Source of the DNA: Butyrivibrio sp.
GTDB lineage: Bacteria; Bacillota_A; Clostridia; Lachnospirales; Lachnospiraceae
Assembly: GCF_024699075.1 (NCBI RefSeq)
Contig: NZ_JAILQF010000478.1
Location: forward strand, 1-5,169
Length of the DNA: 5,169 nucleotides
Direction of reading: 5' to 3'
Both the position numbers and the translations under genes were made by a program. This document shows positions 1 through 5,169 of this stretch, one piece after another; within the stretch, counting starts at the first letter, position 1; each line of letters begins with the position of its first letter. The notes under the pieces were generated by a model, which did no database searches, was not told the origin of the DNA, and saw only the letters and a program-made list of their open reading frames with translations.

Positions 1-1
1 T

Positions 2-616
2 TCCAAGCATAAACCTATAATCATGTCTGTTGGAATGGCAACAGAGGAAGAGATAAGGGAAGCTCTTGATGCTATACACAGCCAGGGCAACGACCAGGTA
101 GCAATCCTTAAATGCTGCAATGTATATCCTACTGTATCATCAGATCTTAACCTTAAGACTATTCCTGATATGATCAATAAGTTTGGAGTTCCTGTGGGAC
201 TTTCTGATCATTCTATGGGATATGCGGCAGCAGTTGGAGCGGCAGCACTTGGAGCAAGAGTTATAGAAAAGCATTTTTGCATTTCAAGAGACTATAAGAC
301 AGCAGATAGTGCTTTTTCCATGGAACCAGATGAATATAAGAGCATGGTCGAGAATGTAAGAGCCGTTACGACTGCACTTGGAGAGGTTCATTACGGACCT
401 ACAGACAATGAGATATCATCCGGAGAATTCGGCGACAGAAGGTCACTCTTTGTAGTTGAGGACATAAAGGCTGGCGAAGAGATCACTTCCAAAAACGTAA
501 GAAGCATACGTCCAAATGCAGGACTTGCGCCCAAATATTATGATGATATTTTGGGAAAACACGCTAAAGCAGATATTAAGCGTGGTACCCCAATGGCATT
601 TGAGCTCGTAGAGTGA
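2..616 (+). CDS. pseI: Pseudaminic acid synthase-like NeuB-family enzyme, 3' part (5' end outside window)
   Basis: The frame is open from base 2, so the true start lies upstream and about 204 C-terminal residues are visible. The ATG at base 23 is internal: the preceding codons (SKHKPII) continue the conserved barrel sequence. NeuB-family enzymes condense phosphoenolpyruvate with a hexose derivative to make nine-carbon nonulosonic acids in the cytoplasm. Visible marks are the GMATEEEI turn, the ILKCCNVYPT strand, GLSDHSMG, and EKHFCISR followed by DSAFSMEPDEY. The last ~60 residues, from about base 437, form an SAF (antifreeze-like) domain (RRSLFVVEDIKAGEEI, RPNAGLAP). GLSDHS and the D-x-AFS motif look more like PseI than sialic acid NeuB or legionaminic LegI, which usually carry a GPDH-type motif. 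The PseG-like gene 89 bp downstream supports this. Exact substrate is inferred; the family call is secure. Confidence 0.8.
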   Translation, partial: SKHKPIIMSVGMATEEEIREALDAIHSQGNDQVAILKCCNVYPTVSSDLNLKTIPDMINKFGVPVGLSDHSMGYAAAVGAAALGARVIEKHFCISRDYKTADSAFSMEPDEYKSMVENVRAVTTALGEVHYGPTDNEISSGEFGDRRSLFVVEDIKAGEEITSKNVRSIRPNAGLAPKYYDDILGKHAKADIKRGTPMAFELVE

Positions 617-705
617 GAAAATATAGTTTTTTGCACAAAACAAAACATGGATTGTTAACTCCAAAGAAAAATATCATGTCAGATAAAGATTAAGGACCAC
701 ATTTT

Positions 706-1731
706 ATGAAAATCGGGATAAGAGCTGACATCAATGAGACGGTTGCTACAGGCCATTTCATGAGATGCGCTACAATTGCAGATGAACTTGTAAGAAAAGG
801 TGCTGATGTCATCTTCTATAGTGCTGATGATGGCATAGCTTCTTTTGCCACAGAAAGAGGATTTTCATACAAGGTGCTTGGAAGCAGATGGGATGACCTT
901 AATACTGAGATTTCGCTACTTGGCAGCATGAAAGAGTGCGATGCAATCCTGCTTGACACCTACTATGTGACCAAAGAGTATTTTGATGCATTAAAAGAGC
1001 TTGGACCCAAGATCATCTATATTGATGATATACATAAGTTTCATTACAAGGCAGATGCCATAATCAATTACAGCCCAAGCCACACAGAATATGATTATAA
1101 AGGTGAATACGAGACGGATGGGACAAGGCTATGTCTTGGAACAGACTATGTGCCTTTAAGACCGCAGTTTTCAACTTATAATGATATAGACCATGAGGGC
1201 AACGATTTCAGGATATTCATAACCTCCGGAGGAATGGATACCTTCGGTATATGTGAAAAGATAATAAGGAACATCAAGGAACTTGATGCTGGTTCCAAAA
1301 TCGTCCTCCTTGCAGGTAGGTCTTACAAGATAAGCGACTACTTAAAGAGTCTTGTAAAAGAGTCATTTTTGGAGATTCATCAGAATGTGAGCGACGTGGC
1401 TAGTATCATGAGATCCTGCGATATAGGTATAACACCTGCAGGAACAACTCTTTATGAACTTAGCGCCTGCAAGGTTCCGTCCATATCCTATACTTTTACT
1501 GATAACCAGATGGCGGATGCTCACTTTTTTGACCAAAAAGGACTTATTGCATACTGTGGCGATTTTAGAAATGGTGAGAAGCAGTTTACAGACAGCCTTA
1601 ATGAAAAGATTGCTGATCTTAAAACTAAGACTGCAGCTCAGAGACAAGCGCTTGGAAACAGAATGCATGACATGATAGATGGAAGAGGAGCAGAGAGAAT
1701 TGCAGAGGCGATTCTTGATGAAGCTAATTAA
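706..1731 (+). CDS. pseG: PseG-like UDP-2,4-diacetamido-2,4,6-trideoxy-beta-L-altropyranose hydrolase
   Basis: The product has 341 residues, near the usual PseG length. PseG cleaves UDP from the altrose precursor of pseudaminic acid and so supplies the sugar used by PseI; it is a soluble GT-B-fold hydrolase related to MurG. The N-terminus carries the signature IRADIN...TGHFMRC, with His17 at the position of the proposed catalytic histidine of Campylobacter PseG. LLDTYY and IYIDD follow. The C-terminal half has the nucleotide-binding elements ITSGGMD (about 172-178), AGTTLYELSACKVPS (245-259) and TDNQ. The start is set by AAGGA at 692-696, nine bases before the ATG. The 89-bp gap after the synthase gene shows no clear terminator, so co-transcription is likely. 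The stop codon lies inside one copy of a 10-bp direct repeat at the edge of a large palindrome. A related NDP-sugar hydrolase or a glycosyltransferase is the alternative. Confidence 0.82.
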   Translation: MKIGIRADINETVATGHFMRCATIADELVRKGADVIFYSADDGIASFATERGFSYKVLGSRWDDLNTEISLLGSMKECDAILLDTYYVTKEYFDALKELGPKIIYIDDIHKFHYKADAIINYSPSHTEYDYKGEYETDGTRLCLGTDYVPLRPQFSTYNDIDHEGNDFRIFITSGGMDTFGICEKIIRNIKELDAGSKIVLLAGRSYKISDYLKSLVKESFLEIHQNVSDVASIMRSCDIGITPAGTTLYELSACKVPSISYTFTDNQMADAHFFDQKGLIAYCGDFRNGEKQFTDSLNEKIADLKTKTAAQRQALGNRMHDMIDGRGAERIAEAILDEAN

Positions 1732-1732
1732 A

Positions 1733-2035
1733 AACTTAAACTTCGCACATAAAAACGAACTGTGATCCTTGAAAATTTGATACTTTGGGCAGCCTGTAAA
1801 GGATTTTCTTGTCATAAAAATCTTATAATTCAAGGCTTAATATCTGGAATTTTATATTCTGGGATCCAAACTCGCTTACGCTCAGACAGGTGGATCCCAA
1901 ACAGAATATAAAACTCCATCTATTAAACTCTTGAATTAAATAAGATTTTTAAAGAACGCGAAAATCCTTTACAGGCTGCCCGATGTATCAAATTTTCAAG
2001 GAAATTAGTTTTTTCTAATGTGCGAAGTTTGAGTT
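1733..2035. repeat. ~300-bp imperfect palindrome (long inverted repeat, MITE-like or structured element)
   Basis: Nearly the whole gap folds on itself. From outside inwards: 1733-1750 pairs with 2018-2035 (18 positions, one T-G wobble). 1766-1808 pairs with 1960-2002 (43 positions, one mismatch and one wobble; 1787-1808/1960-1981 is a perfect 22 bp). 1816-1826 pairs with 1940-1950. 1827-1834 pairs with 1930-1937. 1845-1860 pairs with 1903-1918 (one mismatch). GGGATCCA at 1861-1868 pairs with TGGATCCC at 1891-1898 around a 22-base loop containing CTCGCTTACGCTCAGACA. The arms are about 120 bases each with a few small internal loops. No ORF of interest lies inside. A non-autonomous mobile repeat, an ncRNA, or a terminator/insulator between pseG and the next gene are all possible. 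I recall similar loop sequences in Lachnospiraceae intergenic repeats, but cannot verify that. Confidence 0.9.
1766..2014. terminator. Possible terminator formed by the strong inner stem of the palindrome
   Basis: The best-paired segment (1766-1808 with 1960-2002) is followed on the + strand by TTTTTT at 2009-2014. On the - strand it is followed by TTTTT, the complement of 1751-1755. A stable stem with a U-run on both sides could stop transcripts from either direction, ending the pseI-pseG message before the ATP-grasp gene. The U-run begins six bases after the stem rather than directly, and the stem encloses about 150 bases, so this is not a textbook intrinsic terminator. Confidence 0.4.
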
Positions 2036-2079
2036 AATAGTACTAATTAAAACAAAAGTATGGACTACTCGGGAAAAAT

Positions 2080-2085
2080 TATAAT
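2080..2085 (+). promoter_or_regulatory. Candidate -10 box (TATAAT) for the ATP-grasp/PLP operon
   Basis: A perfect TATAAT lies about 30 bases before the ATG at 2116, in the short stretch between the palindrome and the gene. No good -35 box sits at the normal distance; TGGACT at 2061-2066 resembles TTGACA but leaves only a 13-base spacer. The -10 box lies between CGGGA (2070-2074) and TCCCG (2091-2095), a small dyad that might be an operator. The region is A+T-rich, so a chance TATAAT is possible; the likely break in transcription upstream makes a promoter here plausible. Confidence 0.45.
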
Positions 2086-2115
2086 TAAAGTCCCGGACTA
2101 AATAAGGTAACTAGT

Positions 2116-3330
2116 ATGAATAAATCAATTTTTATATTAGGCGGAAGTATGCTTCAGATGCCTACAATACTGAAAGCTAAAGACAGGGGTCTGTACGTAT
2201 ATGTTCTTGACTATGACCCTGAATGTGATGCAAGAGATGTTGCTGACAAGTTCCTTCTTATAAGTACTATCGATAAGGAAGCGGTACTTGAAGCAGCAAA
2301 GGAATATAAGCCTGACTATATCATGACTTCAACAAGTGATATGCCTGTAAGGACAGCTTCATGGGTTAATGAGAAGCTTGGGAGAAAAGGCGGAATTTCT
2401 TACGAAGATTCCATATGCGCAACAGATAAGTCAATGATGCGCCTTAGGATGAAGGAGAAGGGCGTTCCTGTTCCTGACTTTTATATACTTGAGAGCTTTG
2501 AAGATTTTGAAGCTCTTATTAAAGACCTTCCTGATACGCTTCAAAAGGTGTTCGTATTAAAACCTGCAGATAATGCTGCAAGTAGGGGCGTAAAGCTTGT
2601 AGATGCCAATGACCTTGATGCTGATAAAGCAAAAGAGCTTTGGGACTTTACAAGTCAGTATTCAAGAGGTGGAAGAGTTCTTGCAGAAGAATACATGGAA
2701 GGACCTGAAGTTAGCGTAGAGTCAGTTACTGTAAATGGTATCACGCATATAATCACTATTACAGATAAGAAAGTAACTCATGTGCCTTATTTTGTTGAGA
2801 CAGGACATACTGAGCCTAGCAGACTGTCAAAAGATGAACAGGAAGATATAGAGAAAGTTGCCCTTGCCGCAATAAAGGCTGTAGGAATCATAAATGGGCC
2901 GTCCCATACTGAGATCAAGGTTACAAAGACAGGGGCAAAGCTTGTGGAAATAGCTGCAAGACTTGGAGGAGACTTTATCACATCCCGCCTTGTCCCATTA
3001 TCAAGCGGTGTTAACTTAAATGAGTGCGAGCTTGATGCGGTACTTGGTAACGAACCATCCTGGAAGAGAGTTATCACTAAAGGATCTGCTATAAGATTCA
3101 TTCCGGCAAAGGAAGGCAGAATAGATAAGATTCAGGGAATTGATGAAGCTAAAGCCATGCCAGGAGTTGAGGAAGTTGTCCTTTATAAGAAAGAAGGAGA
3201 TATAGTTCCTCCTCTTCATTCAAGCTCTGACAGGGTAGGGCATGTAATTGCTACAGGAAAAGATGCTGACGAAGCAGAAAGAAACTGCGAAGAAGCGCTG
3301 TCAAGAATAAATCTGATCATAGAGTCATAA
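2116..3330 (+). CDS. ATP-grasp carboxylate-amine ligase family protein
   Basis: This 404-residue cytosolic protein has the full ATP-grasp layout. Residues 1-100 form a Rossmann-like pre-ATP-grasp domain (IFILGGSMLQMP, then VLDYDP). Residues 103-120 (TDKSMMRLRMKEKGVPVP) begin the ATP-grasp fold. K149 in VFVLKPADNAASRGVKLV is the expected ATP-binding lysine. EEYMEGPEVSVE (191-202), E266 in TEIK, and E278 and R282 in VEIAARLGGD supply metal and phosphate ligands. The C-terminal ~90 residues resemble the extra domain of L-amino acid ligases (RFIPAKEGRI, GHVIATG). Such enzymes activate a carboxylate as acyl phosphate and join it to an amine or similar nucleophile. The substrate is unknown. AAGG at 2104-2107 sets the start, eight bases before the ATG. 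The PLP enzyme gene follows after 18 bp, so they are almost certainly co-transcribed. A role in adding an amino-acid-like group to the nonulosonic acid is inferred. Confidence 0.85.
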   Translation: MNKSIFILGGSMLQMPTILKAKDRGLYVYVLDYDPECDARDVADKFLLISTIDKEAVLEAAKEYKPDYIMTSTSDMPVRTASWVNEKLGRKGGISYEDSICATDKSMMRLRMKEKGVPVPDFYILESFEDFEALIKDLPDTLQKVFVLKPADNAASRGVKLVDANDLDADKAKELWDFTSQYSRGGRVLAEEYMEGPEVSVESVTVNGITHIITITDKKVTHVPYFVETGHTEPSRLSKDEQEDIEKVALAAIKAVGIINGPSHTEIKVTKTGAKLVEIAARLGGDFITSRLVPLSSGVNLNECELDAVLGNEPSWKRVITKGSAIRFIPAKEGRIDKIQGIDEAKAMPGVEEVVLYKKEGDIVPPLHSSSDRVGHVIATGKDADEAERNCEEALSRINLIIES

Positions 3331-3348
3331 CGCGCTGCGAGGATATAT

Positions 3349-4659
3349 ATGTACGAAATAGGAAGTGAATTTAATTATATAGATAAAGAAAAATATAGTG
3401 CTGATGACATTACCCGCATGTATGACGGCTTTGGAGATGTCAGCTTTCTTCGCTGCGGACGTGATGCAATAGGATTTGTCTGCGAGGATATAAAGCTTGA
3501 AGATATAGAACCATTAAATGAATCAAACACATCAAATGGCTCAAGCTCATTAAATGTCTCAAGCTCATCAAATGGATCAAACTCATCAAACTCATTAAAT
3601 ACAGTAGCGGCATCTATTGCTTCAGACGTTTCATATAATTATGTTGCGCTTCTTCCTGCCCTTTGCTGCGATTCCATGTACAGACCTTTTGAAGTTCATG
3701 GCATGAAGGTCCTTTTTTATGGAATAAATGAAGATCTGTCTGTTAACAGGCAGAGCCTTAAAAAGCTAATAGATGATGTATACAAAAATGGCGATGATAA
3801 TCTCAAAGTGATCGTCCTTACAGCAGTCTACTATGGCATTACCGATATTAAAGAGCTTGATGCATATATTAAATCTATAGATTCAAGTATCATAGTAATA
3901 GAGGATGTAACACAGGGAGTCCTTGCGCCTACAGAGTTCGACAAGGAAAACGCCGACTATGTTATAGGAAGCATCCGCAAGTGGATGGGCCTTCCTGACG
4001 GCGCAGTTGCGATCAAGAACCGTTATGCACAGGGAAAAAATGTATCGTTTAGATTAAAACCCATGAAGGGCGAAAATTCTTTTGCCACAGAAAGATCCAA
4101 AGCTTTAAGAATGAAAACTCAGTATCTTGAAAACGGTGATCAGGATCTTAAAGCTAAGTTCAGAGCCCTTCTTGGACATGCAGAGGATACCCTTACAGAC
4201 GGATCTGACATATACGAAATGTCTGATGAAAGCAGAGAATATCTTAAAAGCATACCGGTTAAGAATATGGTGTCTACAAGAAACAATAATTATGATACAC
4301 TATATGAGCTTTTGGATAAATCTGTCTACAATAACAGATATTTTAAGCTGTTCCCACATAGAATGGCTCAAAATCCAGCATTTATGCTGCCTGTACTGAT
4401 GGATACAGATAAGATAAGTAAGGATTTAAAAACGGCTGGAAGTATAGACAGAGACGGATTTGAAAGAATCCTGGCATCTAAAGGTATATATGCGCCTGTC
4501 TTGTGGCCTGTTTGCGACGAGGCTGCAATAGCAGATCCTATGTCCAAAAAGATAGCAGATCATATCCTGTGCTTCTGGATAGATCAAAGATATGACCGCT
4601 TTGATATGGTGCATAGTGCAGAATGCTTTGAAGCAGTATTAAGAGAGCTTGTTGGATGA
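3349..4659 (+). CDS. PLP-dependent fold-type I enzyme (DegT/aminotransferase-like) with Ser/Asn-rich insert
   Basis: The 436-residue product has a fold-type I PLP core. GRDAI (37-41) lies near the expected cofactor phosphate-binding region. LLPALCCDSMYRPF (101-114) and MKVLFYGINEDLSVN (119-133) match DegT-like strands. IVIEDVTQG (182-190) carries D186, expected to contact the PLP ring nitrogen. SIRKWMGLPDGA has K211 as the likely Schiff-base lysine. It does not look like the standard PseC aminotransferase, so its product is unknown; sugar amination or making an amino substrate for the adjacent ligase are possibilities. Residues ~55-84 are a low-complexity Ser/Asn/Leu/Gly stretch encoded by an 18-bp tandem repeat, placed where relatives would have a loop between core elements. 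GAGG at 3339-3342 precedes the ATG by six bases, 18 bp after the ATP-grasp gene. The 3' end is the first of three degenerate tandem copies. Confidence 0.75.
   Translation: MYEIGSEFNYIDKEKYSADDITRMYDGFGDVSFLRCGRDAIGFVCEDIKLEDIEPLNESNTSNGSSSLNVSSSSNGSNSSNSLNTVAASIASDVSYNYVALLPALCCDSMYRPFEVHGMKVLFYGINEDLSVNRQSLKKLIDDVYKNGDDNLKVIVLTAVYYGITDIKELDAYIKSIDSSIIVIEDVTQGVLAPTEFDKENADYVIGSIRKWMGLPDGAVAIKNRYAQGKNVSFRLKPMKGENSFATERSKALRMKTQYLENGDQDLKAKFRALLGHAEDTLTDGSDIYEMSDESREYLKSIPVKNMVSTRNNNYDTLYELLDKSVYNNRYFKLFPHRMAQNPAFMLPVLMDTDKISKDLKTAGSIDRDGFERILASKGIYAPVLWPVCDEAAIADPMSKKIADHILCFWIDQRYDRFDMVHSAECFEAVLRELVG
3511..3600 (+). repeat. 18-bp in-frame tandem repeat (coding minisatellite)
   Basis: Four consecutive 18-mers begin at 3511, 3529, 3547 and 3565, followed by a 9-bp half unit at 3583 and a partial unit at 3592. 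The consensus is TCATYAAATGNNTCAARC. Each unit encodes six residues: PLNESN, TSNGSS, SLNVSS, SSNGSN, then SSN and SLN. The differences between copies show some age. Because 18 is a multiple of three, gain or loss of units would change loop length without breaking the frame. Confidence 0.85.
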
Positions 4660-4712
4660 GGATTAAATTTGAGAACTCTCCTGAATACATAAAACATGTT
4701 TTAGTTCTATGA
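4656..4712 (+). CDS. Possible 18-codon ORF overlapping the PLP gene stop (ATGA)
   Basis: The ATG at 4656 overlaps the PLP gene stop codon as ATGA, a common arrangement for translational coupling. GAGAG upstream (about 4643-4647) is a passable ribosome binding site. The peptide would be MRIKFENSPEYIKHVLVL. It resembles the ORF in the next repeat copy (IKF...EY[IV]K..L). It could equally be a non-functional remnant of a duplicated gene tail. No known small protein is recognised. Confidence 0.2.
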   Translation: MRIKFENSPEYIKHVLVL

Positions 4713-4734
4713 ACTTTGTAAATGGATTAAATTT

Positions 4735-4785
4735 ATGAGCTTTTCTGAATATGTAAAGCAGTTTTTAGCTTTTGATTTTGATTAG
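4735..4785 (+). CDS. Possible 16-codon leader ORF before the glycosyltransferase-like gene
   Basis: The ORF encodes MSFSEYVKQFLAFDFD. GGA at 4724-4726 lies eight bases before its ATG, a usable ribosome binding site. Its TAG stop overlaps the GAGG binding site of the gene at 4795, so translation of the two could be coupled. Compared with the preceding copy, some changes are silent or conservative (TAC/TAT, AAA/AAG, ATA/GTA), which weakly favours past coding. The short length makes chance likely. Confidence 0.25.
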   Translation: MSFSEYVKQFLAFDFD

Positions 4786-4794
4786 AGGATTAAG

Positions 4795-5169
4795 ATGCAC
4801 GAAAGAATATATGTATGCCACACCTTTTATCATGTATATGTGGCATGTCTTAAGGAATTTCATATTTTACATAAAACAGGCCTTGAGGGATCGACCGCGT
4901 CTTATGGAAGCAGCGCAGCAGGCCGCGCAACTTTAGTACTTTCAAAGATGTCCAACAAGTTTGGCACTATGGTTCAAAGAGCCAGAGAATGCGGACTTTT
5001 TGAGGAAGTAATAGAGTATGATGAAAAAGAAGATACTTTTTTCCCAGAGTTAAAGCCCTTAAGGACTAACACAGGAAGTCTTGTTAAGAACATGATCAAC
5101 AGGATCAAGTTCTGTAAGAGATTTGGTCAGCTTCAGGAGAAGTATATTCCGGTTGATTTCAAGAAATAC
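4795..5169 (+). CDS. Sialyltransferase-like glycosyltransferase, 5' part (3' end outside window)
   Basis: The frame is open from the ATG at 4795 to the last base, giving 125 residues without a stop. GAGG at 4785-4788 lies six bases before the ATG. The N-terminus, IYVCHTFYHVYVACLKE, followed by a hydrophobic strand (ATLVLSKMSNKFG) and a helix-strand pair (RARECGLFEEVIEYDEKED), resembles the first Rossmann-like half of bacterial sialyltransferase families such as GT52 or the polysialyltransferase group. Such enzymes transfer sugars from CMP-activated nonulosonic acids, which would suit the PseI/PseG context. Residues ~31-46 (GLEGSTASYGSSAAGR) form a small-residue loop encoded by locally G+C-rich DNA, unlike the surroundings. 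No signal peptide or membrane segment is visible. Family assignment is from pattern memory on a partial sequence, so specificity is unproven. Confidence 0.5.
   Translation, partial: MHERIYVCHTFYHVYVACLKEFHILHKTGLEGSTASYGSSAAGRATLVLSKMSNKFGTMVQRARECGLFEEVIEYDEKEDTFFPELKPLRTNTGSLVKNMINRIKFCKRFGQLQEKYIPVDFKKY

Larger units (their letters stand above)
1724..2052. repeat. 10-bp direct repeat flanking the palindrome (possible target-site duplication)
   Basis: CTAATTAAAA occurs at 1724-1733, across the pseG stop codon, and again at 2043-2052, just outside the palindrome. Direct repeats bracketing an inverted-repeat element are the expected scar of transposition. Against this, the sequence is A/T only apart from one C, so chance matches are easy. 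The right copy also lies 7 bases beyond the last paired base, whereas the left copy touches the stem, so the ends are not symmetrical. Confidence 0.45.
4621..4793 (+). repeat. Three degenerate tandem copies of a ~63-bp unit (gene tail plus ribosome binding site)
   Basis: GAAT recurs at 4621, 4683 and 4747, and GGATTAA at 4660, 4724 and 4787, with periods of 62-64 bp. In each copy the GAA codon starts 12 codons that end at a stop: TGA 4657, TAA 4719 and TAG 4783. Copy 1 is the last part of the PLP gene; copies 2 and 3 fill the gap before the next gene. From GGATTAAATTT, copies 2 (4660) and 3 (4724) match at 37 of 49 ungapped positions by my hand count. Copy 1 is more diverged. The second and third GGATTAA elements act as ribosome-binding contexts for a small ORF and for the downstream gene. 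Confidence 0.7.

Noticed and set aside
443..664. 73-codon ORF on the - strand over the SAF domain region
   Set aside because: It is antisense to the well-conserved C-terminus of the synthase and shows no recognisable protein motif.
617..705. Gap between pseI and pseG examined for a promoter, terminator or small gene
   Set aside because: I found only the AAGGA ribosome binding site and trivial ORFs of a few codons; no convincing hairpin or promoter pair is visible.
1363..1833. 156-codon ORF on the - strand running from the palindrome into pseG
   Set aside because: It lies mostly antisense to a clearly recognised pseG, has Ser/Lys/Cys-rich composition without domains, and its start falls in the palindrome arm.
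1861..1898. GGGATCCA/TGGATCCC stem considered as a stand-alone intrinsic terminator
   Set aside because: It has no T-run after the stem and is simply the tip of the larger palindrome.
3511..3600. Repeat considered as a CRISPR array
   Set aside because: The units are 18 bp, directly adjacent without spacers, in frame and coding, so this is a minisatellite.
3349..4659. PLP enzyme considered as PseC, the pathway aminotransferase
   Set aside because: The Schiff-base region SIRKWMGLPDGA and overall layout do not match the PseC pattern I know, and the gene is paired with an ATP-grasp ligase rather than a PseB dehydratase.

Overview
This is a 5.2-kb, A+T-rich window from a bacterial surface-sugar biosynthesis locus. 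All genes are on the + strand. Low G+C, heavy use of AGA/AGG and ATA codons, G-rich ribosome binding sites and the overall protein style suggest a Firmicute of the Lachnospiraceae type (Butyrivibrio, Pseudobutyrivibrio or Roseburia relatives). This is an inference from sequence style; no marker gene is present.

Layout. (1) Bases 2-616 are the 3' part of a nonulosonic acid synthase with a C-terminal SAF domain, most like pseudaminic acid synthase PseI. (2) Bases 706-1731 are a PseG-like UDP-sugar hydrolase, the enzyme just before PseI in the pseudaminic acid pathway. (3) Bases 1732-2115 hold no gene. They are almost filled by a ~300-bp imperfect palindrome (1733-2035) flanked by a 10-bp direct repeat, then a perfect TATAAT box. 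(4) Bases 2116-3330 encode an ATP-grasp carboxylate-amine ligase. (5) Bases 3349-4659 encode a fold-type I PLP-dependent enzyme with an in-frame 18-bp tandem repeat coding for a Ser/Asn-rich loop. (6) Bases 4621-4793 hold three degenerate copies of a ~63-bp unit. The first copy is the 3' end of the PLP gene; the other two sit in the following gap and contain 18- and 16-codon ORFs. (7) Bases 4795-5169 are the start of another gene, cut by the window edge, that resembles bacterial sialyltransferase-type glycosyltransferases.

How the genes fit together. PseG removes UDP from the 2,4-diacetamido-trideoxy-altrose precursor. PseI condenses the freed sugar with phosphoenolpyruvate to give a pseudaminic-type acid. 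The last gene may transfer the activated sugar. The ATP-grasp/PLP pair is not part of the textbook pseudaminic pathway. It may build or attach an amino-acid or acyl-type substituent on the sugar, or make a separate glycan decoration. That role is inferred only from family and position. Such loci commonly decorate flagellin or capsule, but nothing here shows which.

The most unusual features are non-coding or repeat-based: the long palindrome splitting the locus, the 18-bp coding minisatellite, and the triplicated gene tail with tiny coupled ORFs.
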